64,000 bases of DNA, from contig NC_135570.1 of the NCBI RefSeq assembly GCF_964340395.1, positions 6,822,822-6,886,821 of the forward strand, in the 5' to 3' direction. A program made the position numbers and the translations under genes. Of the stretch, positions 11,164 to 21,837 are shown one piece after another. Within the stretch, counting starts at the first letter, position 1, and each line of letters starts with the position of its first letter. The DNA is from Glandiceps talaboti (Eukaryota > Hemichordata > Enteropneusta > Spengelidae). The notes beneath the pieces were generated by a model. It was not told the origin of the DNA and did no database searches. It saw only the letters and a list, made by a program, of their open reading frames with translations.

Positions 11164-14028
11164 ACGCACGTGCACGCACTCACAGTATTTGTACTTTTAT
11201 GCCATTGTGGTCAGGACAAATCAAAAAGCTCTGCACAACTGAAAATCTTACTTTTTTACCTTCATTTCTACCTCACAGATGTGGAAAATCTTTTATCTAG
11301 TTGTAGTAAGTTGTTTGATGTTGCTGACCTTGGTAATGCAGCTTCATCCAAGATATTTGTCATCTAGATGGGCAGTAAGGAGACTAGTGTTATTATGTGG
11401 TGTTGTCGGCTTTGGTATTGTACCTGTAACTCACTGGATTTATTTACATGGTGGATACAATGCTCCCATTGTTATGGTAAGTCTGAAGGTCCATGTTGGA
11501 TTAGGATCGAAATGTGGGTGAGGAAAAAGTTGTCTAGCAGAACTTTGGAAAAAGTTGGGCCAGAATAAAGAATACTCCTGTCTAATCCTTGCTGATCAGA
11601 TAACACTAATGTTATATATATAAGATTGAATACTATGACAGAACCACATAATGCCGGGGTGCAAGTGTTGCGTATACTTGGGGTATTTGCATGTCGTACT
11701 TTTAGTGTTCTCTGTGGCCATACTTTTATGAGCGGAGCAAACAGAAGTGCAGTAAAAAACACTGGAAGCATGAGTATAAATACCCCTGAGTACCAACACT
11801 GGAACTCACATAAAATGGGGTCTGTTATTATTAATATTACATGTTGTTATCTGAATCGGAAAATTTCCGTAATATGATACAGTGTGACGAATGCTTGCGT
11901 CCTTGTGCGACATAGGGGACTGTATTCGTGAAATATTGGCTTGATACATGTTGGAAGTGTCGAGACACTAACCTGGATTGAAAATTACCCCTTTAAGTAC
12001 TCAATCAGTGATATTTTTATGACTAAAATATTTAACTTTGTTATTTTCACAGGAGTTTCTTCCAAAAGTAGCAGTCATGTATATACTTGGAATTTTGGCT
12101 TTGACTTTCTATGCAACAAAGGTACCAGAAAGATGTTGTCCAGGTAGGTTATCGTTACATATGTACTGTTGAACTCAAGACTTTCTTTCAAACTGGCCTA
12201 GCATTTAGCTGGCTTATAAACTGTAAGATATGTTAAAGGGGAACACCACTCCAGGAAATACAGGGATTTCCATAAACTATGGGTTCTAGAGAGTCATTGC
12301 ATGATTTTACATCACCTACAATTACTTGTGATTTCAGAGAAACATCAACTTGATCTTGTGCCTTTATAAAATCATGAAATGACTCTCCAGAACACATAGT
12401 TTATGTAAGTGTCTCTATTTCCTGGACTTGTGTTCCTCTTTAAGTTGTTCAGCCCTATTAATCTTCTCAATCACTGATAGCATGGCAAGACACATCGTAT
12501 CTTACAGACTAGCTTGCTTGCTTAGGACTTACACCTCACCACTAACACCTCCCCAACATGTATTTATAGCACCCAGCTGGCTCTGACTGTCCTAACATCA
12601 AAGATCAGGCTAACATTTGGCTAAATCATTGCTAACACTTCACCAGCATGTATTAGCAACTTGAACTTGACGGGTTCAGTGTCTGCACCAGTTGATGTTA
12701 CGGATGAATGATAGGTATAAAAACAACGCAACTGCACATATCAGTTGAACAGTGCACGCCGTTATACGTCAACATGGTTTTTTGCGAAGTTGCCATAGTG
12801 ATTTTGTACAACTATTCAAAATGTTAAAATTCTATTTAAAAAACCCAAAAACAAGCATGTGACCCCATATTTTCTTTTCAATTTCTGAGAGCATAATAAA
12901 TATATTTTATAAAAAATCACATTTGATCAAATTGTCTTTACTTTCAATGTTACCTATCGACCTTCCTTAACACAAGGCTAGCTCAGTGCTACACCAGGCT
13001 AATATTTTGCAATTTTAAGACTGTGCTAGCATCAGTCAAAGGTTGGGCTAGCTCTGTGTGAACGCACCAGCCAGATGTTAACACCAAGCTAGTCTGATGT
13101 TAACATAGAGCTAACATATATGGCTAATAATTTTCGGTACCTGAAATAGAATATTACTGCCAAGGCACATCATAAAAATAACGAACATTCAATTTCTTGG
13201 TCGACACCATAACGTCCACTCCATGTGCTTCAAATGCATTACAGTACTATAGGCACGCATGAGGTAAAAAGCTATTGCAGGTACCGAAAATTGGCTAGCA
13301 TTGCTCAGTGTCAACACAACCAACATGAGTATGCAGCTTGAAGAATTAAAGCCAGCACTAGACATATGTTACAGTTAATGTACTAGGCTAGGTTAGTGTA
13401 ACATCAGGCCAACATTTGGTTAATATTGGGATAGCTCAGCATTAACACCTCACAAGCATTCATTTATAGCAACTTGAAGGGGTGATTCCTGCACCAGCCA
13501 GATGTTAATCATAGGTGCAAGACTGATATTGGGATGTCTCAGTCAGTGTTTTTGTTAAGGTTAGGGAACCCGGGTAACAGAAAGGGGAAAGGGATAAAAG
13601 CTACTAACATAGTTTCCCATACAATTTTGTTTGGGAACCCTGGTAAAAATTACTGGGGAACCCCGGTAGATTTTACGTGCTTACCGCCCGTAACGAAAAC
13701 ACTGTCAGTACCAACACTTCACTAGCAAGCCGTAGTTATAACAACTGGAAGGATGAAAGTAGAAATTAGATCATGTCTACAAACTTTGTTCTCTGAAGAA
13801 TTACTAGAAAAATATAAGAACTGTTAATTTTCATTATCATTTTTTATTTTACAAATATTTTCAAATATTTTTTTTTTGGCAGGTAAAGTTGATTTTATTG
13901 GTTCTAGTCATCAATGGTGGCATGTCATTATTTGTGCAGCCTTTATCTGGTGGCATCATTCAGGAATACTCTTAATGCAACACAGATACAATAATCCGTG
14001 TGATACATCTCAGAACCTGACACAGTGA
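7062..14028 (+). CDS. PAQR3: Progestin and adipoQ receptor family member 3 (Raf kinase trapping to Golgi), 7 exons
   Basis: Exons: 7062-7235, 8621-8817, 9732-9894, 10805-10957, 11279-11476, 12053-12143, 13883-14028. All introns are GT-AG, phases are 0,2,0,0,0,1, and the total is 1122 nt, giving 373 residues. Seven membrane segments are expected. Conserved PAQR signatures are visible: [10 protein letters not shown] (129-138), [11 protein letters not shown] with H188, [14 protein letters not shown] (from 204), VPERCCPG before the last exon, and SHQWWH with H335 and H339. H188, H335 and H339 align with the zinc ligands of adiponectin receptors. The match to human PAQR3 runs from the YEQIP-like segment ([12 protein letters not shown]) to the C-terminus. 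Vertebrate PAQR3 is a Golgi membrane protein of about 311 residues that sequesters Raf and dampens ERK signalling. Here the N-terminus is about 60 residues longer. The start at 7062 is the least certain part, because the frame is open upstream and a strong donor-like GAG|GTAAGT at 6963-6971 suggests a further 5' exon. Confidence 0.92.
7760..8258. repeat. (CTAC)n microsatellite in PAQR3 intron 1
   Basis: About 500 bp of CTAC tetranucleotide with scattered CTAT and CCAC variants. The 207-residue Tyr-Leu-Pro-Thr frame across it is a repeat artefact. Confidence 0.99.
8846..9150. mobile_element. MITE-like element with short inverted ends, PAQR3 intron 2
   Basis: It starts with CAGGGCTCAAAATTAAC and ends with GTTAATTTCAAGCACTG, imperfect inverted repeats of about 17 bp. 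Inside, GGTAGCCCACT followed by GGGCTACCA-like text occurs twice. No coding potential. Confidence 0.5.
9648..9680. repeat. Poly-C tract (33 C) in PAQR3 intron 2
   Basis: A run of 33 cytosines ends 6 bases before a TTGCAG acceptor-like site, 51 bp upstream of the exon 3 acceptor. It forms an extreme polypyrimidine tract. Confidence 0.98.
9857..10016 (+). repeat. 38-bp tandem duplication of the PAQR3 exon 3 end and its splice donor
   Basis: The 3' end of exon 3 with its donor (TTTTATG|GTAAGTAC) is present three times with a period of 38 bp; the donor GTs are at 9895, 9933 and 9971. A fourth, decayed partial copy follows. Homology to other PAQR3 proteins supports the first donor as the productive one. 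Confidence 0.93.
10101..10181. repeat. Near-perfect hairpin, PAQR3 intron 3
   Basis: Arms of about 33 bp (10101-10133 and 10149-10181) around CAGTGCAGTAAGGTCGTATC, with a 15-bp loop. It would fold as a strong stem in the pre-mRNA and may be a miniature palindromic element. Confidence 0.8.
11098..11162. repeat. (TG)n microsatellite in PAQR3 intron 4
   Basis: About 65 bp of TG dinucleotide, 117 bp upstream of the exon 5 acceptor. Confidence 0.98.
11640..11850. mobile_element. Dispersed foldback repeat, PAQR3 intron 5
   Basis: The segment has the arrangement GTGTTCTCTG ... ATACCCCTGAGTACCAACACTGG ... CTCACATAAAATG, and related copies are at 38740-38960 and 39010-39230. The two halves are imperfect inverted repeats. 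It is non-coding. Confidence 0.55.
12232..12443. mobile_element. Foldback element, PAQR3 intron 6
   Basis: The ends are inverted repeats: GTTAAAGGGGAACACCACTC at the left and the complement of a related string at the right (12405-12443). The arms continue inward through the ATAAACTATG...GAGTCATT segment. About 212 bp, no ORF. Confidence 0.75.
12540..13740. other. PAQR3 intron 6, repeated AACATC/GGCTAGC-rich text
   Basis: Short degenerate phrases such as GCTAACATTTGGCTAA, CAGATGTTAACACCAAGCTAG and CACTAGCAAGC recur irregularly. Bases 13550-13660 repeat a GGGAACCCTGGTAA motif that also occurs near 9160 and 40900. No exon was recognised. Confidence 0.5.
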
Positions 14029-14500
14029 GAACAGATCAGAAACAGTACTAGCATAAACCAGTTGGAACCAGTTAGAACCAGTTAGAACCAGTAAGAAACA
14101 ACAGCGTGGTATTAACCAATCAGTTGTAATAAACCATTACCAGTTTTGGCTAGTTTGAACCAGTTTGAACAAGGTAGTGGAAAAAGCATAACTTAACTAA
14201 TGACACTAAACCAATACCGGTGCAAACTGGTTCAGACCAGTTAGAACCATCTGAAGAGTATGAACCTCTCAGAAATGAAATACAGTAGTCTCAAAAGACC
14301 TTCATCTTTCTTACATGAGCTAACCAGTTTAAACACAGACAAGGTCTTTCCCTTTTCTGTAGTTTAACTTCGTTAACACTAGTTTCAGCTAATAAATTGA
14401 CTGCATAATTTGCCATGAGGCAGAACTCAAACTTGGTATGCAGGCATAGTACATAAAGAATTGTATGACTTGATTTCAAATACACATACTTCAGTGTCAG
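14029..14500 (+). other. PAQR3 3' untranslated region (probable)
   Basis: After the TGA at 14026-14028 comes text with repeated AACCAGTTAGAACCAGT phrases. A possible poly(A) signal AATAAA lies near 14392. The exact 3' end cannot be fixed. Confidence 0.4.
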
Positions 14501-14506
14501 AGCAAC

Positions 14507-14882
14507 TCTAGTCTAGTGCTACCCATGGCATCAACTCTCAAGATCTCTCTTTATGTCTAGCTCAATGAGGTCCTGAGGTAAAATTTCAAATTCAACCACA
14601 GCCACCCTTACAGTCGTAAACATCATGTCTTTGTTAATCAATCACAGAATTGTGTGCAATGATATGTTGCTTTTTATTGGGGGGGGGGGGGGGGGGGGGC
14701 AGTTACTAATGTCCAAATATGCTATATTTGTCAGCCCAAGCTGCTATTTATACATTGTTTACTTAATTTTCACATTTGGAGGTTTGCTTATTTGCATGAA
14801 CAAGTCTTGGTTCATGATTTCTCATTGAGCTAGACAGGGTGGAGAGATGATTGAATACTATTGGTAGCATCTAGACTAAAGT
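14507..14882. mobile_element. MITE family A, copy 1 (TIR with GTCTAG)
   Basis: The ends are inverted: GTCTAGTGCTACCCAT at the left and ATTGGTAGCATCTAGAC at the right. The body (CAAATTCAACCACAGCCACC, TTCATGATTTCTCATTGAGCTA) matches 21225-21582 at roughly 70 percent by eye. A poly-G tract (14679-14699) interrupts it. Confidence 0.75.
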
Positions 14883-15012
14883 AACACCTATAATATGCCG
14901 TCAACTGTGTGAAGACAATTTTTAATGGCATCACGGGAATGCATAAAATTATACCTAGAATAGTTTAATTAAGGTGTGTATATTCACCTGAATTAAAAAA
15001 AATTATACACTG

Positions 15013-15378
15013 AAGCTTGTGCCACTTGATGATCTGGCTGTTTGTAGCTGCCACCAATGTAACAGACTCAATGTAGCTTGTGTCACTCGATAACCTGGCT
15101 GTTAGTAGCTGCCACCAATGTAACAGACTCAATGTAGTTTGCGTCACTCAATTACCTGGCTGTTAGTAGCTGCCACCAATGTAACAGACTCAATGTAGCA
15201 TGTGCCACTTGATGATCTGGCTGTTATAGCTGCCACCAATGTAACAGACTCAATGTAGCTTGTGTCACTTGATGATCTGGCTGTTTGTAGCTGCCACCAA
15301 TGTAACAGACTCAATGTAGCTTGTGTCACTCAATTACCTGGCTGTTAGTAGCTGCCACCAATGTAACAGACTCAATGT
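15013..15378. repeat. Minisatellite, 61-bp unit, 6 copies
   Basis: The unit contains CTGCCACCAATGTAACAGAC followed by TCAATGTAGCTTGTGTCACT. Spacings of the CTGCCACC phrase are 61, 61, 60, 61 and 61 bp. Copies differ by single bases. Confidence 0.97.
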
Positions 15379-15651
15379 TTAAAGAATTTAGTCTCATGTA
15401 AGTTATATTGCTATGTGAAAAATATAGAATACCAGTTTTTCAGATTTCCTAATGAATCATTATGATATTAATACATCAACATCCAACAACTAATTGCATT
15501 TCAGCCCTGACAGTGAACTATTCATGTGTCAGTATTTGTGAAGTATTTCATTGGATGTTTACTGCTTCCTATTTCATATATGAATAAATCTAGCAACACA
15601 ACATTTTAGAATTCTTGTTCGGGTAAAGGAAATCTCTTTCAAAACCAAATT

Positions 15652-15960
15652 ACAGGAGATTTCTGCCTAGCTTGCAAATGTTATTAATGGGGCATCAAGA
15701 TCAGTGAGACTGATCACAAGGTTTCATGTTTGAGATAGACACAATAAAGATAACACGGAGACATCACTTACAGTGTGGGCTCTGTATTTAGTTAATTTAC
15801 AAAAAAATGTAAATGTAACAAAATACAGAGCAGACACTGTGTATGGGATGTGTGTGTATGTTATCTTTATTGTGTCTATCTCAACATGAAACCTTGTGAT
15901 CAGTCTCACTGATCTTGATACATCGTTTAAATAGCATTTGCAAGCTAAGACGAAATACCC
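15652..15960. mobile_element. Large palindromic MITE-like element
   Basis: Inverted arms of about 130-150 bp; the core AGATCAGTGAGACTGATCAC and ATAGACACAATAAAGATAAC pair with their complements at 15858-15915. The centre is near 15806. No ORF. Confidence 0.9.
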
Positions 15961-16139
15961 TGTATTTCATGAATATATTATTTATCAGACTGTACTCTAA
16001 ACTAAGATTTTGGGGACAAAAAGATGTCCGACAACCAAAGAATTTGTAAATGGAAATTTTGTTGAAAAGTAGTCAGTACTATAAACATATACAAAATAAT
16101 CAATTGCAAGAAATGTGTACCGTACGGTACATCTAAAAT

Positions 16140-16690
16140 TGGCGGGAAGAGATCAGTGCAAAAATTTACACGTAACCAAGAAATTTGTGAATGTTAGTTT
16201 GGCATGAAAATAGTTTTACAGGTAATCAAGAATTTGTAAATCTGAAGTTGGCGGGAAAGCGCATGGCACATAAAAATGAGCCAAACAAGAATTTTGTAAA
16301 TGTAAGTTTGTTGGGAAAGCACTTGCTACAAGAATTAACAGATAACAAAAATGTTTGTTCATCTTTAATAATTTGGCAGGAAATGGTTGGTACAAACAAC
16401 AGATAACCCATAATTAGACAATCTGAATTTGGTGGGATAGCAGTTGGTACAAAAGTTTTCAGATAAAATTTGTTCATGTAAATCTAAATTTGGCAAGAAA
16501 CGAGCTTGGTACCCCAAAAAGAGAAAACCAAAAAAATTTGCTCATCATATTCTTCGGATATTATATGTGGTGGCTACAAAAATGTATAGATTTATCCAAA
16601 AAAAATAAAAAATTTCTTCATATTTTGATGGGAAAGCAGTAAGCACAAAAATGTGTAGATAATCAAAAACTGTATTCATTGTATTGTGGC
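16140..16690. repeat. Degenerate ~55-60-bp tandem repeat
   Basis: A phrase like AATCAAGAATTTGTAAATCTGAAGTTGGCGGGAAAGC recurs about nine times with drift. Short open frames here are not supported as genes. Confidence 0.7.
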
Positions 16691-16874
16691 AGAAAAATTG
16701 TAGGTACTTAATATGATACAGTAAATATTAGAATACTCTACTCTCAAATGTACCTCAGGCATAAAGTTCCCTGAAAATCGAAGTTCTTCAATTCTCTCCA
16801 AAATTTGCCATATAAAAGTTTGTTCCTGTCCTTTTAAAATAATAAAAGAGATTTGGGGTTTCACAATCTTGTTT

Positions 16875-17105
16875 TCAAGGAAATTGTCAATCTTTTATTT
16901 TCTCATAGAGTAGTAGTTCAAAGTAATCGGCGGCCATATTGGTTTCAAAAATGGCAAAATTTTGATATCATTTTGACCCCTATTGAAAAAATTGTGCGGT
17001 GACCCCAGATTTTTTTTACTGATTTTAACTGAGAATAGGTTGGAATTTTCTTGAACAAAGTAACAGCAAAAAGTTTAAGGAGTTTATTTCTGAGGCATAT
17101 TCTAC
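16875..17105. repeat. Dispersed repeat B, copy 1
   Basis: This segment (CTCATAGAGTAGTAGTTC, CGGCGGCCATATTGG, GGTGACCCC, TTTAACTGAGAATAGGTTGG, AAGGAGTTTATTTCTGAGGC) corresponds in order to 63575-63812 at the other end of the window. Non-coding. Confidence 0.75.
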
Positions 17106-17558
17106 ATTAAGCCCAATTGTACAGTGGATTTTAGTGATATATTTAAACTTAATCAAATGTGTATAAATTTTTACTTAAATCAAGAAATTTTAAGAATGAA
17201 TTGCAACATCAAGAGAATGATGATGAAAACAAGTTATTTTTAAATTGTAAAATTATTATTATTTTTACACAAGACATTCTTCCTTAATATGCTGTCTTCA
17301 AGTTGTGTGTTGTATTTTCATTGCAAATAGTGCAATAAGAGAGAGAGAGAGAGAAGTATTTTGTTTCGTATGGACCAAGATAATCCCAATGATGTACATT
17401 TTATTTGATGACCTCTGTGTGTCCTTCTGTGTGCCAAATCAGTTACAATGTATGTAGTAAGTTCACTTTTAGTCCAAAGTCATTTTATGACCTTTTTAAA
17501 CCAAGAACATGTAAAATTGTATCCTAAAATGGCAAATTTCATGAAATGGCATTATCCT

Positions 17559-17575
17559 TGGTATTTCTATTGTCA

Positions 17576-17621
<46 letters not shown>

Positions 17622-17630
17622 TGACAATAG

Positions 17631-17670
<40 letters not shown>
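17559..17670. repeat. TA microsatellite inside an inverted repeat
   Basis: TATTTCTATTGTCAAACTA precedes a (TA)n run and its complement TAGTTTGACAATAGAAATA follows, with a second (TA)n run to 17668. The whole is a long palindrome. Confidence 0.9.
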
Positions 17671-17671
<1 letters not shown>

Positions 17672-17869
17672 GTTTGTACATTTTTATATTATGTTGTGTT
17701 ACATCTTTGTGCAAATATTTGTGTCTATTGAGAAATAAATGTAAAGCTGCAAGTTTAGAAGTTGTTTTTTTTGAGTGAAAGATACTGTTGGGGGAAATAT
17801 CATCAGTACTGTTCAGGACTAGCCCAGAGACTTGGCTATCTGACAAAGCATACTGGCTTTTTCTGATAA

Positions 17870-18095
17870 ACAAGATTGTCAAGCTAAATAGCAACATTTG
17901 TGAATGACATTGTCAAGGTGAATAGCCATGTCTGTGAATGATACTGACATTGTCAAAGTGAATAGCCAAGTCTGTGAATGGCATTGCCAAACCAGAGAGC
18001 CATGTCTGTGAATGTCATTGACATTGTCAAAGTGGATAGCCAAGTCTGTGAACTTCATCGTGAAGGTGGAAAGCCAAGTCTCTGAACTTGCGAGA
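17870..18095. repeat. Degenerate ~33-36-bp tandem repeat
   Basis: The phrase CATTGTCAAAGTGAATAGCC followed by AAGTCTGTGAATG recurs about six times. Confidence 0.8.
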
Positions 18096-18169
18096 ATACT
18101 TTAAAATGAATGACCAACAATCCGTATAGTTAATCAGAGTTAATAAACATTATTTACTGTATTTGATAC

Positions 18170-18860
18170 AAAACCAAAAAAGAACCAACAAGAAGACAAT
18201 CTGGTCTTTTATGCTTTGAAAATTACGCCCAAAAAGAAGAAGAAGAAGCCACAAACCACAGAGGATGATACATTTGTATAATGTGCCAACTATACAAAAT
18301 TATACAAAACCAAGAAAAAAACGAGGAAACACCAAACATCTGCTCTTTTTCCTATTTTAAGAAAGAATTCCAAAAATATAACATTATGAAAATGTTATCG
18401 AGAACCCCTGAGGATGCACCTCACCCAGTTTCCCTAAATGTCACAAAACGAAGAAAAAAGGAGCTAGGTGAAAGAAACTATAGAAGATCTAGTCTTTGTC
18501 CTTTTAAATGGATTCTAAAGATACAACATTATGTGCAAAATATTTCCTGAGAATCCTGAGTATACACCTCACCCACTTTTCATAAATTGTATGGCATTAT
18601 ATAGAAAGACCAGAAATGAGAGGAAGGGAAAGAAAAGACGTTTATTAACCGAATTTTAAATAATACAAAATATTTCGTCAAACCTCCCCTAAGGATGCAC
18701 TCTACCCATTCCCAAATGTGACATTGTACACAAAATCATGAAATGAGACGGGAAAGAAACACAATCTGGTCTTTATCCGAATTTTCAAAAAATATGATAA
18801 AGCCACAGCAACAAATTAAATCACCATGAAGCCCCAGAGGCCGAGGATGCATCCAACCTT
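18170..18860. repeat. Degenerate ~150-165-bp tandem repeat, about 4 copies
   Basis: Each copy has, in order, GTCTTT(A/G)TCC, AAATATAACATTATG-like text, CC(C)TGAGGATGCACCTCACCC, and GAAAGAAACA. The copies are strongly diverged. Confidence 0.65.
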
Positions 18861-20790
18861 TATACTCTGCCACACCTTCAGCCTGTAGTAATATGATTTA
18901 TGTTTGCAGCCATTCTTAGTCTACATATTAGGTGCGTCATTTCTTGTTCTGCCGACAAAGAAGAGTACTTAGCCAAATTTTAAAAAAAAGTTGTTTGGTT
19001 CCGGTTACCCGACCCCACCTAGTTTTTCACGCCGACCCTACATTTTTTTTTACATATTCGAGAAAAAAAATAAGAAAATTGTGAAAATTGTGAAGTCTCG
19101 CAAGAAATAATGGATGCGGAAACTGATATCAACTGAAAAAGACAGTTCTTCCAATCTGTAATAGCTGTACATCTGATGAGAAGAAACCAATAACACAGAG
19201 ACCATATGGAAAACAACAGAAAAAACATAACTACCTGAACTAGACACTCACATATGAAGAAAAAAAATTAAAAATAAAATTAAAAAATCTACCTACTCCA
19301 CCTATTCTAAAATTGAATGTAATGGGAAGGAACCACACAATTTTTTATACGTCTTTGGGACAAAGTGGCTTCATTTCTTGCCCTTCTAATCATCTACTCC
19401 GTATAAATGTGTATTTTCAATATTGAGTGGTTGCTTTTAAGATAGATAAATTGACTACTCAGCATAAATAATACAGCATTGTCTGGTCAAAGCAGCTCCA
19501 TTGGTAAGATACATCGTGTCGCATGTGAGGTTGTTGAACGATGTGTGAGGGCGCCCCGTCACGGCGTACCTTACATGTACAGACCACGCCATCTGTTACA
19601 CAGACAAATGACGCTAATCTCATATTTATAGAGTGTGTAATATACATATAAGTCTGTATACAAACTCACCATATCACGTTACAAGTAATCTGACTACGAC
19701 AATAATTTTTACATAGCATCAATTTTCGGTTGTCTAAAATTCGCCTCCATTGTATATAATTTTATTAATTTATGGCTCCTCACATTTAGTGTGTTTTTGA
19801 CTACTTCTGACAGGCTAAAAGATGAACAAATCCGACAAATTGAACTTGGCCCTACACTTAGCTGTGTAACACAACTAAGGATCGGACGCACTGTTGTAAA
19901 CCAACAGCGATTTTTTTTGACAACAGCAAAAAAACCGACCTGCCAGGCTATGCTCTGATTTGCGAATATGGATATAACATTTCTAAATACAATAATGACA
20001 TTGCGCATGCGTGATCCCTGATTTATCTGGGTGTTATGCAATGGAACTGAGAGGATCCAAATGTAACTATAACAGCTTTCTGTGATCCTTCATTTATACA
20101 TCCCGTGACGTCATAAAATGAAAGTCTAGCTTTCATTAGGCACCTGTTGACACATTTGATGACCATTATATCAATTTCAAAAATTCTTTTCTTGTACATT
20201 TTATGATAAAAATAATAATTATCATTATTATTATTATGAATTATTATCAATACTAATAACATATCATCTTGTACATATCCATGGAAATATTCCACACACA
20301 AATATGCGTATATTTTTAATTACTGAATATGCTTAAAATACTAGCAGCCTAGCCCTACTGTATAGTTCACACCCACACTCATATATATAGCATTAGCAGC
20401 ACAGCTGTTAACAATTTTAAATAAACAATTCCCAGACTGGCGTTTATTTTATCTATGTGGATGAAAACATAACATAAATTGTACAATTATATCGTCTGGA
20501 TCACGTGTCTAGAGGTATGTATACTAAACACTGTTTAGAATTTACCATTTTTTTCACTGTATAATTGTATAGTTTTATAAATATATAGCTGTGATATTTT
20601 AATGTGATTTCTCCACAGCATAACTTTCTATTTTTATAAAACGAAGCAAAACGTACTATATAGTTGTATGCCAATATGGTGTCAGGAGTTCTGAACCTAT
20701 ATATGTTTGCATATATGTTGCACGCACGATCCGAACAGACTTTCAACGGCACAGATTTACGTATCAGTACATCGATTACTAGTATTTCGT
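18861..20790. other. No gene recognised
   Basis: AT-rich sequence without a supported exon. Bases 19535-19600 (GATGTGTGAGGGCGCCCC...ACCTTACA) resemble 10400-10460, so a dispersed repeat is present in both. Nothing else was recognised. Confidence 0.5.
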
Positions 20791-20797
20791 GTTCAAT

Positions 20798-21043
20798 TTA
20801 ATGATGAACGACTTCGTCACCCGTGTACAAGATTTCATTTTTTTTCTTCAGAAAATTAATGCAGGACAGTATTCGCACGTCCAACCATTTTTCATCAATG
20901 TAAAGAGACATTTCTGCCAAGTACGTCTCGTTTAATTGAGAGGGCCTGACGATACTGTCAAAATTTAGCTTATTTATGCGGCAAGATTCAAGTGTTTTGA
21001 TTAATACTGATACCGCGCCATCATCGTGATCCGGCTTTCTCAT
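20798..21043 (-). CDS. Hypothetical short ORF or first exon, minus strand
   Basis: The frame reads 81 residues from an ATG at 21043 to a stop at 20798-20800. It has a balanced composition (acidic and basic residues, several Leu/Ile) rather than microsatellite bias, and a GGCGGCCATC stretch lies just upstream, as in many animal 5' ends. It resembles no family I recognise. It could be an 81-residue protein, a first exon, or chance. It would diverge from the glycosyltransferase gene at 21838. Confidence 0.25.
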   Translation of the reverse strand: MRKPDHDDGAVSVLIKTLESCRINKLNFDSIVRPSQLNETYLAEMSLYIDEKWLDVRILSCINFLKKKNEILYTGDEVVHH

Positions 21044-21224
21044 GATCTGCTGTTGTTGAGTTTGGAATGATGGCGGCCATCTCCTTGTGAATTGAGTAGA
21101 AAACAAAAACAAAAACAACTATTATGATAATTCTGAACTTGCGCTGTGGTGATGTAACGATAGATTGTCGTGTATTAATTCGTGACAGCAATTTCAAATT
21201 ATAGCATTCGTCAGTATAAGCGTA

Positions 21225-21582
21225 TATGTGAGTCTAGAGACTATCCGTGGCTTCGAATCTCTTCTCACGTCTAGCAAAATGTGGTAGTTAGATGAAATTT
21301 CAAATTCAAACAAAGCTACCCACTACAGTCATTAACATCATAGAGCATCTCTTTGTCAATAGGTTATGGAATTCTCTTTAAATCTAATTTGGGGCAATTA
21401 TATAATGTCCGTACATATGCCATATGAGGATGCTAATTATATATTGTTTACAAATCATCATTTCTAACAGTTTACTCATGAGCAGCTTTTGGTTCATGAT
21501 TTCTCGCTGAGCTATAGGGGTGATATCACCGGAAGAGAGATCTTGACTTGAATCGAAGCCATGGTAACCTCTAGACTATATA
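21225..21582. mobile_element. MITE family A, copy 2
   Basis: The ends are inverted: AGTCTAGAGACTATCCGTGG and CCATGGTAACCTCTAGACT. The body matches 14507-14882 in order (ATGAAATTTCAAATTCAAAC, TGGTTCATGATTTCTCGCTG). It lies 250 bp upstream of the glycosyltransferase start, so it may contribute to its promoter. Confidence 0.75.
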
Positions 21583-21685
21583 CAATGCTAGTATTTGCAA
21601 ATCGGTTGCTAGAAATACGTTTCATATTGCCATAGAGTCATGGTGGTTTTGACTTCCTTTTCCCTTCTAGAGTTCCTGGATTGAC

Positions 21686-21694
21686 GTGATTGGT
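21686..21694 (+). promoter_or_regulatory. Inverted CCAAT box
   Basis: GATTGGTTA (complement of a CCAAT box) lies about 145 bp upstream of the likely glycosyltransferase start codon. The motif is common, so the call is weak. Confidence 0.3.
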
Positions 21695-21837
21695 TATCAG
21701 GAGTCTGAAAACCTTTGTAGATGAAAATGGTGTTTCGGGATCGTTAGCAGTAACGTGTATTGGTGATTGATCACTGCAGTAGCGATTTGTATTTATCACA
21801 TTACTCAATCACAGTGCTACAATCTCTACCAAGGACG

